Part shown: piece after piece, positions 45,201 to 58,700 of the stretch | How positions within the stretch are numbered: position 1 is the first letter of the stretch | Layout: every line of letters begins with the position of its first letter | Program-made: the position numbers and the translations under genes | Notes under the pieces: generated by a model | Databases searched by the model: none | What the model was told of the DNA's origin: nothing | The model's input: the letters and a program-made list of their open reading frames with translations, nothing else | DNA from: Ectocarpus siliculosus | Taxonomy: Eukaryota; Sar; Phaeophyceae; Ectocarpales; Ectocarpaceae | DNA: 64,000 nt | Reading direction: 5' to 3' | Assembly (NCBI GenBank): GCA_000310025.1 | Contig: FN649747.1 | Coordinates: 1,310,519-1,374,518, forward strand

Positions 45201-48200
45201 TGCGCGACATGGGTTAGCGCCCGGCGGACTTACACAGTACAACGACCAGCGCCGGCCCCAGGGGATGCGTTGAAGCGCAGCTCTTGGCACCGCCTGGAAA
45301 GGCGAAACAACCCACTTGATGCGACTCTTCTCTTATATTCTAGTAGGGGACAGGATAAATGCAGACGAGAAAGCGGATCGCCCTCCCTCATTCCCCCAAC
45401 TATGTCGGCTCGTGTCCGTCGTTTCACCTTGCGGTAGAACGTGAAAATGCTTCCGCGAGATAGAGTAACCTGAGCATATCGCCTCGCCCTGTTATTTACA
45501 GTTGGCACTTCCAGCCCGCCATGTCGAGAGCTGTTTACTACCGTCTTCTTACCCATCCCCCCACTTCACCAATCCGGCTGGCCGGGTTCCCACCCGATCC
45601 GTTGCTCTCAACAGGAGGCCAGGTTGGAGAAAGAAGCCTTGGAGGAGATGAGGCGACGCGAGAACGAAGCGGAGGAGGATGAGAGGCGGCGCCTGCAAGA
45701 AGCAGTTGCCAAACACCAGGTGGGTGTGAACACGCGGTGTGTTGGTCCACAGCAGTGCACGTAACAGTAGCAGTTTTGTCTTGCGAATAAAAACAGGAGC
45801 GGGCGACCCAATCTTCATCACGATATTGAGCGCGCTTCGGGAGCTTAACTTGGTCGGGGTCGAAGCCTTGGACGCCCATCCGCACGTACGCCGGGGATCG
45901 CACGCCATACAGAATCGAGTACAGAAGGGCGCAGAGGTTTTGTTGGGGTGTTGCTGCGTTGTACATCGATCCACATAGTACCCTCTAAGCAGCAACGTGG
46001 CGTCGCACACACCCGCCACCCTCGTAGGCGACTCTGACCTATGATTTATATTGTCGCGGTTCTTGCGGGAACGTTCTTGGGACTTCCAATGCACGCGGTT
46101 CGGACGTACGCACCAGGAGGAGACGAGGCTGGAGGCAGAGCGCGTCAAGGCGGAGCTGGAGGCCCTCAAGCTGGAGCGAGAGGCCGTCGCGCAAGCGGAG
46201 AAGGCCGAGCGCGAGGCAGAGGAGGAGGCTCGTCGAGCTAGAGAGGCTGAAGCTGCTGCAGAGGCTCTGAGGCAAGCGGCATATAATAATTCGCGCGAAA
46301 CTAGTCTAGTCTGTACGCAACGTGAGTTACGAATTTTCGAACCCCTGCCTGGATGTACGAAGACGCCATCATTTGTCCCTAACTTGTTGCAACATAATAA
46401 TGGACGATGGTTTGTTCTGGTGTTTCGTTCAACAGGCAAGGAGAGTGTCGACCACAAACTCGAAGGGAACATAATCGCATGTTGGAAAACGCTTCAAACT
46501 TGTACCTCCACGAAATTATTTCTGGATGTCGTCGAACGAATTGAACGAAGTACATTCTTTGGGATACAATTCCAATGCCATAGGGTTTCAAGACAACACA
46601 GAAGTTCCTCCAAACATAAACCTAGTGACACGTACGTACGCGAAGCCAACAGTGTGTGCTCCAGCATATCTGCAAAGTGGGGGGGGTTCAACAAATACTA
46701 TCTCGATTCGATCTAAAACGCCTGGGAAAATACGTACAATGTCCTCTGGATCTTCCCCTTTCTTTAGCTTGTTCGACGATCAGTGACTGGCGCAATTTCA
46801 ATATCAACCAATGCCTTTTCACAGTGGCGGTTAGCCTGTAACCACTTGAGGCGTCCGCTTTGAGTTGGACCAGTTACGGATGTTGTAAGGCACTGGGCAG
46901 GGATCGTAACGGTTACTGAAGACCAAACAACGACAACAACAACAACAACAACAACAACAGGATCGAACAGGAAAATGATCGGAGGAAAGCGTCCGAGGTG
47001 GCCATGAGGGCTCAGATAGAGAAAGAGCTCGAAGAGCGCGTGGCCCGCGACATCCAGATCGAGAGGGACCGGGTGGCCGCGGAGAGCGCGGCTCTCCAGG
47101 CCAAGATGAAAGAGTTCGAGGAGGAGCGGGAGAAAGCTGCGCTGCGAGCGGCCGCGGAAGTCGAGGCGCAGAAGGCGGCGGAAGCCGCGCTCGTCGCCAG
47201 GGAGCGCGCCGCCGCGGAGTCGCTGGCCCTTGGGAGAGCCTTGTCGGCGAAGGTAAGGTTGTGAGGGGATGGGTCTAGACGTGCCACCGATTAAGAGCGG
47301 CTAAGCTGGGGTTGGGCGGTGCTGATAGTAGGGAGGACGGGGGTAGGTCGGGGCGTTGGTTAGGCTGAGGGCGCGGTAAATTTATGGTGGCGGTGGTGGT
47401 AGCGGGGGCACGGAAGGTGATGCAGATGAGGGCTATCACGGTATGCCTATTTCTCTGAAATCGACAGTGAGCAACACAACGAACAGGGGCACCGACACAA
47501 ACAACGAGAACAACAACCACACCGACGATACCAACGACAGTCACGACGATTCCGTCCGTCGCATACCAACCGCCGTCGAACGAGCTTGAGGGCGACGAGA
47601 TAAAGTCAAGAAATGTATGGTACATGGCTGAATCGCCTTGGCTACTTCATGATGGTTCCACGTACCTCTAGAGCGTTGGTGTGGACGACATACAAACTAA
47701 CATACCTGTTCACGACTCAGGCGGACCTGGACGCAACAACCGCATCGAAGGAAGGACTCTCTTCTGATCGCCGAGACCCCAGCGGACGGGAGGCCGGGAC
47801 CGCCCCGGTGCCGATAGGGTATCTGGTCGGGGACAACGTGCAAGCTCTGTGCACCCCGGTGGGCGGAGCGACCGGCTCCAAGGAGTACATCTCCGGGGAG
47901 GTGGCGCACGTCAACCCCGACGGATCCTTGGACGTTATCCTGGCGGACGGGAGAATGAGGCAGGAGGTGCCAATTGCGGAGATCAAGTTCGTCAGTAGGT
48001 ATGTATATCTGCCCCCCCCAAGGTTGAAGCTCCAGCGTGTCGGAGATAGAGACATGAACGAGTAATCCGCGATACGCACCTTGCTCGGGGCCAAAGCGTG
48101 GATTTACTGAGGCATGCTGAAAGGTTTGTGGTTGGATTCCGTCCAGGATGCACTCGAGTACCTTACACGGACGTCCTGGGAACTGCCCAATCTGCGTCAG

Positions 48201-51200
48201 CTACACATGTAGGATCCCTCGACTTGTTCCCTCTGAACAGAATGTTATCTAAAAGGGATACACGTATTCCCAGCCCGCACATGGGACCTCACCTCGAAGT
48301 ACAAAGTCTACAAGGCAAGCTAGGTGCCGCAGCCGACCACAACGGTAGGCAAAGACTCACGTTAAACGTATGCCTATTGGTCTTAAACGCAGGCAGCATG
48401 TGCGAGGACGCCACCACCCCCCCCCCTGCTCCCTTCGTATGGAAGCGACTCTGTCGTTAATGGTACTATAGCGAACAGGCCCAAGAACAGCACGAAAAAC
48501 AATATCACCTCCCTCTCTCCTCGCATAACGAACTTGGACGCTTGAACGACTCGAGCTGGAGCGGGAAAGTCCACTTTCTTCAGCTCTATCATGTCGCCAA
48601 CAGTCCTTGAAGATCAACATCACACGAGGAAACAAAAGCGTGCTTGTCCCGCTCCCGCGCTCAAAACACCCTGACGCCGGTGGCACCCGGTTTTCTTTCT
48701 CATCTTGAATGGGCGGTCGAGCAGTAAGCACGTGCGGAACGGACCATCCCCTCCCCCCTGTGGCCCGATCCATTGTCTCAGTACTGCGGGCATGCAAACA
48801 ACGCCCCCCCCCGCCCCCCCGCCCCCCCCTGCCCGTCCACCAGGTCCGAGCCGCCGTCACCAGCGGGGTCGTCGGCCGGGGAGCAGTCTTTTTGGGATGG
48901 CAACGAGCAGGGAAGCGAATCGTCTGCAGGACAGAACAGCGTAAGGTGAGGGAGTGAGGGGAGGGGGGGAGGGAGAGAGGGAAATAGAACAGTTGGTCAC
49001 GAAAGAGCGACTCGTGTTTTGTCGGAAATCGAATCAGACGTGGCTCTCTTTTTCCGCCGCGCGACTGCTCCTCCTACAACCGCCAGGCCCGTCGTTTTTC
49101 CGTTTGACAAAGTGGCCGGGATAGACAAGCTGCCATGTCACCGCCAGAGATATTGCCGGCATTTGGTGCTAGTGCGAGCCGCTACTGTTTGCATCTCGGA
49201 TGGTCTTCCATGGATGATAGGGTTCGCTCTAGTTTCAAATAGATAACTCGGCATACACTTTGGACGGGCGTCAACACTGGGATGAGCCACCCTGCTGCCT
49301 CTTGCTTTGGCCACAGCGTTCGTTTACCGCCGGACATACCTGCTACGAACAATAAAAAAAAGTGCATAACGACCGCTCAACAATCCTCCAAAAACGGCTG
49401 TTTCTTTACCGGGTGCTGCGATCCTTTGTGTCCTCTTGCGTGACGCAGGTCCTCTCCGTCTTCTCCGAAGCACCTCCTCGAACAAACCCAATCGTTTGGT
49501 CATGAGATAAGCGAGACAAAGGCACCGCATTCCCCGGCTGATGGTGAAGGCCTTCGGGATGGTGGGAAACCCGGATGGCAGACCGCAACCAACGGCAGTC
49601 TCGACGACATTCTGGGAACCAAGTTGCGAACCGCAGAGAAGGAAGCCGCACCCGCCACGCGGTACACGAGAGGAAAGGGCGGAGACGACGCGCCAGCGGC
49701 AGTGGCGGCGGTGGCAGGGAGCAGAGAGACGCCGAAGAAACGGGGAAGCCTGGACGACATTCTCGGAATAAAGGTTAACAGGCCGGACAGGAGGAGCATG
49801 CGAAACATCTTGGAGGAAGGCGACAGCGTCGAGGTTTTAGTCCCGCCAGCGGATGGAAATGGTGATGGAGGAGGAGGAGGAGGAGGAGGAGGAGGAGGAG
49901 GAGGAGGAGGAGGAGGAGGAGGAGGAGGAGGAAAGCATCCACGATGTTTGCGCCCGGTGTCGCACGCCTAGACCACGAGGNNNNNNNNNNNNNNNNNNNN
50001 NNNNNNNNNNNNNNNNNNNNNNNNNNNNNNNNNNNNNNNNNNNNNNNNNNNNNNNNNNNNNNNNNNNNNNNNNNNNNNNNGCAGAAGGGGAGGAGGAGAC
50101 GGCGCAGCAGCGGCGGCAGCGGCGGCGGCGGCCGTGAGGAGGAGGAAGAGGAAGAGGAGGAGCGGCATCCTCGTCGTCATCATCATCATCAACAGGAGCA
50201 GGAGCAGGAGCAGGATCATCATCATCAACGACGACGACGACGTCGTCGTCGTCGTAGTAGTAGTTGCTGGTGGTGGTGGTGGTGGTGGTGGAGGAGGAGG
50301 AGGAGGAAAGGCGTCGACGATGTTTGCGCCAGGTGTAGTACGCCGAGTCCACGAGGACGGCAGCGCTGACGTCGAGCTAGAGACGGGCAGCGTGTTGCTT
50401 CAGAGGTCGGCGAGAGAGGTGCGGGTGGTGTGGAAGGGGAAGCCCTCCGTGACGTCTTCATCGTTGTCGTTGCCTTCGTCTTTGTCTTCGTCTTCGCCGT
50501 CACCCATGTCGTCGTCGTCACCGGGGTCGTCGTCGTCTCCACTCGCTCTCGGGGATCTCGCCGTCGGGGATCGGGTAGAGGCCAGGTGACAGACCGCTTG
50601 CTAAACGGCGCGAGGGGTTCGGTAGTGTTGATGCGTAGCGTTGTCGCTCGTTGTGATGTTTGCTTGTTCTAAGATACGACAAGAACATTGCAAAGCACCA
50701 GTCGTCCCGTGGAGACCCGATGACGCTTCTTTACCCTCCATGTGCCCTTCCAAAGTACCCTTTCTGTACCTCGCTATCCTCCCAGTAACTTGTCTACGGG
50801 TTTGTTATGTCTCCCCTGCACATTTGTTGTCTCTGTATCCTGTTCTTACTTTCTTTGCCCCACCACCAAAAGGTACGCCGGAGAGCCCGAGTTTTACCCT
50901 GGAGTGGTAACGTCGACGGAGGACGGGGTGTCCGTCAACTTCGACAAGGGCTGGCACGGCGCCAGCATACCCCTCAAGGACGTTCGCCGCCCTAATGTTA
51001 AGCCCGGGCGCAGCCGCGACGGCAAGCCCTCGACCCTGTCCGCCGGGGCACGGCTGAGCTCCACCGGGTGCATACTCGACCTTGACGTCGGGAGCCTCGG
51101 AGGCGACACGTTCGCCGTCGGGGATCAGGTTTGCAGGCTGTTGCCGTAGTGGTTGTAGCTATAGTGGTTGTAGTTGTTGTTTTGTGTTGCTGCTGTCATT

Positions 51201-54200
51201 GTCGGGAAGGGTACTTGAAGACCCCCACGTATGTACCTCTTCCGCTCTGGCGCTTTTTATGTATCTGCTTTTCTCTAGCATGATCGAAAATGGGGATTGC
51301 TTCGTTCTATCCTTCGAATTTCCCCCCCCTTTGTTTAGCTTCTACACCCGTCACGCATGACTCGCGTGTTCCAAACAAGTTCATAGGTGTTTACTCCCCC
51401 CCTTCTACCCCTCGAATCGCGTTTTGTCAGGTACAATTTCGATTAACGCTGGGTCTTCGAGCAGGTCCCCCGCAGACCCATAACGGAGTTATCCGTACGG
51501 CGCACCCGAACGGTTCGTACCTGGTTGGTTTCGAAGACGGGACGACGAGGTAAGAGTCGCAATAAATATACCCTCGCTGCCTCTCGTAAGTGAACCCGAT
51601 GTGCCTTACCCCAGCTTTAAAGGGATGCGGGGGGTCATGATCTCATCGCGAATCGTCAATAATGATCTTGAGTGAGTCGCTGGCAAGCTTGGCAAACTCA
51701 TGTCCATTCTCTCCTAATAATCTATGGTCTTACACCGAGGAACAGTAGCATCAGCAGCAGTAGCAGTACTAGACAACGGCGATATCAACAAGGACGAACG
51801 ACAACTATAATGATACCACCACGTCGAAGCCTTCTTGTTAGTCTGATTTGTTCCTGCACTAATCGTTGGTCAGGGATCAAGTGCAGGTCAGATCTCTGAC
51901 CGGCTTCGATTGGACCCCCCACGGATCCGAGGCCTACCGGCGCGCGGCGACCGACACTTCACAAGCAACCACCGCAGTAGCAGCAGCAGCCTGCCCAGGA
52001 CAAGGGCGAGGTGGGGGGGGCGGAAGCCACGGGGCCACAACCGGTGCCGGCGCCGTCAGCCCGTTGGACAGCGGCAAGCCGTCGAAGGGTCCGCCACGCG
52101 GGTCTATGTTCGATAGATTCGGGTTCCCTCGCAAGGTCTTTCCGGACGGGGGCGGCCTCGGGGGGACAACAGGGGGAGGGGGAGGGGGTTCTGTGCTCCA
52201 GAGGAGGGCGACGCACGGCGGCGTAGTTGACTCCGGCGAGCCGGGGCTGAGGGTGGACGTGAACATGTTGCACTTCAGGTCTCAGTTCATGGACCCGGAC
52301 ACGGCCGCTCAGGTGACCACGTGTTGGCCTGTGGATCCTTCGTTTCGCTGTGTGCTCTTCTTGCCTTGCATTCTTCCTGTACAAGGTCTTGTACAGATAT
52401 GTCTCTCGTGCAGGGTAGGCTGACGTTTCGGCTCTGGTCTCTATGGAATATGTTGTTTTGTCCCGATTGGTTCTGTCGAAAGGGAGGGGGGTTGTTGGAG
52501 CACGCAGGGCTACCAACTGCTGTCGCGCGGAAGGGTGGGGCGTTCCTACCCGTAAAAATAACTCTTCGTGGTCTCAAAGTCTGAGGGCTGACAGACCCAT
52601 CTCTTCACGGTGTGCCACGGTTTCGGGCTACACAAGAGTCAGGGGAGAGAACAGCGACCTACATAGAGCCTATCCACGGCGCAACAATCTCGAGAGTCCA
52701 TCTCATGAACGGCGATCTCGAACCTGTCCGAGCACAGCGGCATGCAGGGTCCTTTCCATGCATGGCGACGTGTAGGAGCTAGGACTAAAAGGTCGGAAGG
52801 GTTGTGAAAGGCAACCCAAAGGCATGGACGATCGAGTAATCAAGCCCCTGCGGTCTGCCCCAGTCGGACGGGAATCTTCATGTCAAAAGGATGAAATTAA
52901 CAAGCCTAAACAACAGTCAACGCCAAGAAGAAACACAAAAAACTCACAGGCTCGAAAACGAGCAGAAAAACATGAAATTGCTGACTGAAACACAAAAAAG
53001 AAGCCCAATAACAACAACAATTTTGGCCCAAGTACTTATAGGACCCGCTGTGAAAGTGATAGGTTTGCTTGTGGTCCGGCGGTTCAGGTGCCACCCCTTC
53101 ACCTCCAAGCGAGAGGTGTCCTCAGGGAAAATAGGAAGAGTCGCTACATATAGGATGTCTGATCGCCGCATTGTGTTTCCTTCATGTTGGCGGTGCGCGC
53201 AGGCCATCCTCACCCCGAACAACGCGGGGATGTTCAGGCCGCACGTCATTGGCCGAGGCGGTGGTGGCGGTAGGGGGGGGCATCGGCAAACGGCGTCGGA
53301 GTTGAGCTACAACTCGACGACGGACGAATCCGACGCCGACAGGGACGAGGACGGCGATAGCAACAACAGGGCGGCGGGCCATCGCCCCGGGGACCACACG
53401 AGGACGAAAAAGATCGAAGGGCCTCGTTCGTCGTCCAAGAAGAACAACAACGCGGCGAGAGTTGTTCCGGTCGTTTCGACGGGAAGTGCTCCTAAGCGGC
53501 GGATGACGTTTGGCGGATTACGATCCGACAAGACGGGAGAGGTGAGAGTCGCGACCTCAGTGTGGGTGTACTCTCCTTCGAATTCAAAGCACAGCGGGTC
53601 GGGCAGTTTGTGGGGGCAACTTTCGGTGTTTTTTTTGTCGCGGATGATGGGGTTGGTAACTGCTGAGGATGTTGAACAATAGCACCCGAGCAAACGATGC
53701 CGGTTCTCACAAATCGCTACCCCCGAGAGAAAAACATCCTTGGGCATGGCTAGTCGCTGCATCCACGCGCACAACTAGTACACACACGTGCTGCCTTCGA
53801 ATCCGTGCTCTTTCTCTGGCGGAGAGAGACAAGGCTTGAGTTTTCCGGTTTCTGTGCAGCTCCCTCCAGGGACTGCGTTGAAATAGGTGTGCCGAAAACA
53901 TCCTCAAAACTACTCCAAAACATTTCTAGGTATTCGTGCCAAGGTGAGCAAGTTGATCAACCTGAAACCAGTACATTAATGCCAGCCACTGCCCCCTCCC
54001 CCCCCGCCCCCCGCTCCTTGTATGGCGACTCAGGTCTACAAAGAGCAACGGCGGCCCAGCTTCTTGGAAGACATTGGGCGGCGGGCAACTGAAATGGCCG
54101 AAGCCGCCGCAAAGGCAACTCGGAGAATCAGCATCCACGGCAACAACGGGCAGGGATTTGAACTCGTGGCAATCGGGGTGAGTCCGGGAGTGGAGGGAGT

Positions 54201-54659
54201 GGACTATCGTTGGTCGTTGTTGTTGCGTTCAAAGGGTGAGCCCCGCTACCCGTATGTCAACCGATGTTATCTTCGATGTTGGCCCTACCAGAAAAAAGGA
54301 ACATCTCGGGTGGTAAACAAAAGAGCCTATACGATCATGCAAATATCAAATGCCACTCTAACCGTTGTTAGTTCTCCAGGAGGGACCTCAAATCGCTTGT
54401 CAGCGTTGCGTTTCCTTTGTGGTGGGGTACGTAGTCAAATTCGCCCGTCGACCATGTTCAAGGCAAACCGGAGATGCGATGGCGACAAAGACGCAACAAC
54501 TTTCGGCGCGTGTTGTCTCCGATCGGTATTCTCGTAGGACCGCAAGCAGAGCACCCACGAGACCGGACGGCGAAAAAGCGCCAAGAAAGGCGGCAAGGAC
54601 GCCGGGGAAAATAGCAGTGGCTCAGATCACTCCGAGAATGAAACACACTTCTATAATCG
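39266..54659 (+). CDS. Coiled-coil / Tudor-like multidomain protein (N-terminal part of probable GT2 fusion)
   Basis: Exons: 39266-39699, 40008-40196, 40578-40826, 41044-41271, 41684-41804, 42225-42409, 42794-42890, 43954-44088, 45615-45719, 46117-46271 (GC donor), 46961-47252, 47721-47998, 48844-48945, 49449-50585 (gap inside), 50873-51128, 51431-51549, 51874-52312, 53203-53541, 54034-54177, 54538-54659. All phases agree, apart from the gap exon, where frame is lost in repeats. Start: ATG of MDRSPSRLRSAGGS. Domains: Ser/Pro-rich disordered head (1-145); a globular or helical piece with ALAMANAAN-type Ala/Glu-rich heptads; a long charged coiled coil (exons 5-11, e.g. LEEMQRQQDEELEEQRRQL, EAERVKAELEALKLEREAV); then four or five Tudor/SH3-like modules (YLVGDNVQAL...ILADGRMRQEV; FAPGVVRRVHEDGSADVEL; VGDRVEARY...VNFDKGW; VGDQVQFRL...YLVGFEDGTTR); then a Gly/Ser/Lys-rich linker. 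No stop ends it: exon 20 finishes in phase 2 at GTGAGT and joins exon 55775 in frame. Confidence 0.75.
44641..45086 (-). mobile_element. Miniature LTR element (TRIM) copy B
   Basis: Terminal direct repeats of 68 bp lie at 44641-44708 and 45019-45086 (TG...CA, about 94% identical), flanked by CAAC on both sides (4-bp target duplication). On the minus strand the internal part starts with TGGCGTCGACGAAGAGAT, an exact complement of the last 15 nt of the tRNA-Ser(GCT) gene at 14629-14710 plus CCA. A purine tract (GAAAAAGGGGGTG) precedes the other repeat. About 445 bp, non-coding, of the same architecture as copy A but with different terminal sequence. It lies in an intron of the coiled-coil gene and is older than copy A. 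Confidence 0.8.
46932..46959. repeat. (CAA)n microsatellite at an intron acceptor
   Basis: The run of CAA units ends in the CAG that is the splice acceptor for the exon at 46961. The usual pyrimidine tract is therefore replaced by CAA repeats. Confidence 0.8.
49865..49932. repeat. (GGA)n microsatellite in coding exon
   Basis: About 23 GGA units after the VEVLVPPADG segment, coding poly-Gly in the exon frame. The Tudor-like MFAPGV.R segment that follows is in another frame, so the repeat length may be mis-assembled or variable. Confidence 0.8.
49981..50080. other. Assembly gap of 100 N
   Basis: Exactly 100 N, the conventional placeholder for a gap of unknown length. The sequence before it (GGA run, then ATGTTTGCGCC.GGTGT) is nearly repeated after it at 50290-50355, so a repeat collapse or tandem duplication is likely here. 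Confidence 0.95.
50085..50310. repeat. Compound trinucleotide repeat cluster
   Basis: A chain of GGA, GCA/GCG, CAT/ATC, GGAGCA, CGA, CGT, AGT and GGT runs occurs directly after the gap, inside the modelled exon. Each frame gives a different homopolymer series (Gly/Ser/Thr, Glu/His/Gln/Arg, Arg/Ile/Asp/Val), and one has a stop. The true protein sequence here cannot be read with confidence. Confidence 0.8.
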
Positions 54660-55774
54660 GTGAGTAAGAGGAGATATAGTATAGGGGGTAGGAGAGAGAA
54701 TGGGAGAGGTCTCGGTGCGTCTGTTCATCGAAAAACGCTTTCATTACCAGTGAAACAGAGGCAGTGGTCAGCCGCGAGTCGCTTTTTTGTGACGTTTTTG
54801 GCCCAATCGATACCTCTGCGAACAGCATCGAACCTATGCACATGCAAAAGTGTAGCGGTGTTACCAAGCTACTTGTGCGGTACGATGGAAATGACGAAAG
54901 AGTAATGGGCCCAAAAATAGGTCACTCTCATTCATTTGTGGGTGAGTTTCCCCGCATTGATTGGTTGTGTATTTGAGTGGAGTAAGCATGCGTCCAATCG
55001 GTCGCATCGCTCGTGGCTCGGCAGGGCTGTGCACAACTCAACTCCTCAACAATGCCACGGGAAGAGTTCGGTTCTTGCCGTGCTACAAGCTCGCATTCTT
55101 ATCCAAGCCGTGGAACCCTGGCAGCACGTTCATGTTTCTGTTGCATGACTGCGCCCTCTTTACTTTCGAAATCCTTCGCGGATCGCGGGCCAGTCACTCT
55201 CGAACGCCAGATGGCGTAGGAGAACACGCACCGCAATCACTTCTGCATTTCACAACATCTGCGTCGCAAATCTCGGAAACCGAAACGAAAATAATCGGAG
55301 GGGATTCGGAGCCTGAGTCTCGTTTTCACGGGGCGCAGAGTATCCTGTTTCCAAGCTGGGGGCGATAGTTCACTCTTGGTTTCCAAGCGGAATTCCCATC
55401 CATGCAAACAGGTCTTCCAAAGGCGACGGGGAACGAATGCGATTTGCCTCTCAAGAATTTCTCGCCCGCCGCGGCCAGCCATACATGTCTAGTTGTTTTC
55501 TGGTTTCAATGCCCACCCCTGTCCGCCAACTGTTCCCGTACTAACCTAAAACTCATCCTCTGGTGCTCACATCGGTTTGGAGTTGCACCCACGTTCTCCA
55601 GTAAAATGAACGAGTGAGATCGGACTTGGCTTTAACGTCCAGGAAAGTACCCACGACGAGATGAAGGAGATAACCCATGTTTTCTGGAACATAGGACCAA
55701 CGCAAGTACGGTGCAGCAGAACCCTAGACAGACGACGACGGCACACCTGCATATTGCGTTGTGCACGCGTGCAG

Positions 55775-58700
55775 GAGGAGGCACGTGTTTGAGCCCCAGC
55801 ACACAGAGAGCGCCCCTTCGGCGTGGTGGATCCGCACGATCGGCGTGATAAACCTCCTCTGCATGGCTGCCTACCTCTGGTGGAGAATCACGCGCTCCCT
55901 GAAAGGGGTCGACCACATCATCTGGGCGTTCATCTTCCTGAGTGCGGAGTGCATCATGGCCATCGGCATGATAGTAGGCCACAGCTCGCGATCGTTCCCA
56001 GCACACCGGGAGAAGGTGAGTGCTTGACCTCTTGCTGGCAACTACTTCAGAGTGCTTGGCGAAATAAGAGGGTGTACCTGGTAGTATCCTGAGTTCAGAT
56101 TGGATGGGTCTGCAGCAACGCTTCGGATACCCCTTTTCCCTCACTGGTGCCCCTATCGGCGTAGTCGATAGTTCAGATAAATAGGAAGTAAAGCGGGCCA
56201 CTGAAATTTGAAACGAGCGGGTCGAGTAGATGGACTTAGTGCACTTCTTGGTGTGCATTAGATTCTTGTCAAAAAAACTTCGAAAGAGTCAGGAAATATT
56301 GAAATACTCTTTTCTGATTTTGGGTTTTGTCGGCAATCCCCAGGTATACATGGATGACCTGACTGATATCGACGAGGCAATTGGGGCGCTTAAGGTGGCC
56401 GTGCTCATCCCAACGTGTGGGGAGAAGACTGCCGTCATGCTCAAGGCCCTTTTCGGAAACTTACAGCTCAGGTGATCGCGTGGACAGGAGTCTATTACCC
56501 TTCCTTCTTAGACAGTTGTGGCGATCCTCTGTCGTCGGGCGGCAAGAGCAGCGACACTACACATAAGGGTTTACATCTTATCGAGCAATATCCGCACATA
56601 TCAGCGTTGTGTGTGAGTCTGGGGTGTATTTTCCCACGGTGACTCAGACTGCTGTTGTTGTTGTTTTCACGTGGTACGCAATGGGCTGAGTACATCTATG
56701 TAGCTCGATCGTTCCTAAAATTGTTGATGATCCCTACATTGAACTGGCGCTTCTCTCAAATCGCTCGCAGGCTTTGGAAGAGTAAAAATGCTCGACGAGA
56801 TACATTGAGAATCCTCGTCCTTGACGAAAAACGGCGAGAAGAGGTGCATAAGCTCGTCTCCTTAGTCTACACCCTGTCAGAGGTGAGCATCCTGCTGCAG
56901 AGCGGTGTAACGTTGGTGAACCATTTCAAGGCACAGTTATACTGTAGCCCTTTGGGCCAGATAATCCTGCCCCTCCCATAACGCTATCTTGTTCGGCCAA
57001 CACTGCCGCCCACGACTACAGGTTGTAGGCGACCGTAGACGTTTGCAGCCAACGGCAGCTCCAAACATTGTCTTTCACACCGCAACCGGTATCCTGCACA
57101 TTTTATATCTGTCCTTTGGAATGTGATGGGTCTCAGCTTTTTGATCAAGTTGACTCTCTGCATATTCTTAATTTGCAATTGGGGCAAAACCGGTGGTTTC
57201 CTTAGCATGGGAGGTTTTGCACCAAGGTTTCTCGGAAAGTACGCGCCTACAAGCACTAGACATGGTTCGAAATCATCTTCGACCGAGACGATTCGGTTGC
57301 TGTGCTCGTCTACCTTGCTTTGGCCATTTGTCAACAACAATGGCGTTCGAGATCGTCCTTGTCGTCACGGTGTGACTATTTGCTTTTGCTATCGGGTTCC
57401 CCAACTGCACCTTCATGCACCCAGAGTCTTCAATCAATCATACTTTGAAAATCGGCGCCAGGGCCATGAGGACAGAGAAAATGTATATGTAGTTTCATTC
57501 GCATTCAGAGGGCATGCCCGTGTATATATTTCGAAGCTTATGCAACACGAAAGCATCGCGTCTTCCTCTCACAGTACATCATGGCGTTCAGGCACAGTCT
57601 GCGTGCGTGTAGACCTAACGAAATAGTCGAAAATTGCGCCAAATTTCACCGCGTCACGCGGGACGGAACCCTTCGCTCGTCCATCTCGTCTAAGGTCGTC
57701 CTGGACAAAACCGTCCGTGAGATTCTCATGCGAGAGGGCGTGGCGCCTATCTCCGCCAAGGGTTTTTACGAGCACTTCGCCAACGGGGAGCACGGCCAGC
57801 GCATGTACGACGACGTCAACTTCATCCGGGGGATTGAGGTCGTGTCAGAAATTGACAAGCTCATCGCGGAGAACGACGACAACATTTCCAGGTACCCTGG
57901 CGCGACTGTCTGGTGGACTAGCCGGTGCCGTCCTTGTTCGGGATTCTCTTGTTGTTGCCTTTTCTCCCCCTTGTTGAACACGCAAGTCTCTCGGACGTTA
58001 GCCACCTCTCGCAACACGTGCTGATCGCGAATCGCTTGACCTCGAAATGTTCGGCGAATCGTACATACAAATCAATTGACGCATGGGGGTTTTGATCCCC
58101 CCATGTAGGATTGGATATATGCATGTGGCCCACAATGATATCGGTTTCATCGCGAGCGAATCACTTATGACAGCGGTTACGTTGTCACGACTGGGCCGTT
58201 ACTCCTTTGGCTTCAGGTTCTCGCCGAGTGTGGCCATCTCCAGGATAAAAGAGCGCGCCCGGAGAGCGAGTTGTTTCGACCGGAAGGAAATCCAACCTGG
58301 ACAGAAAAAGGTACTATAGTACAGTCATTGCCTTTCCCGTCCCCCCCCCGTTCCCTCGTCTTGAAATCTCAGAGTACTGGTCGTTGGTTACTTTTCTCTT
58401 AGCCGCAGGGTCCGACTTAAGAGAAGTTGGCACTGGGTTGCTTCAATTCGCTTTGAATTTGGAGCTATAGCGAGCAAGGCAGGATTTTCGTGAGGATGTC
58501 TTTCGTAACGATTAAGAAGGAAGAAAAACCAATGGAATCCAAAAACGCCGTCAGATGACTTTTCCGAAGTATTAGTGTCCATGCTACAGCAACGTCGGCC
58601 AGTACTCACCAGAACCAACCACGGTCGTACACGAAGCACCCATTTTTTACGAATATTATCGAAAATATTGATTTGTCGTTCTGCACTCTTCGTTGCGACT

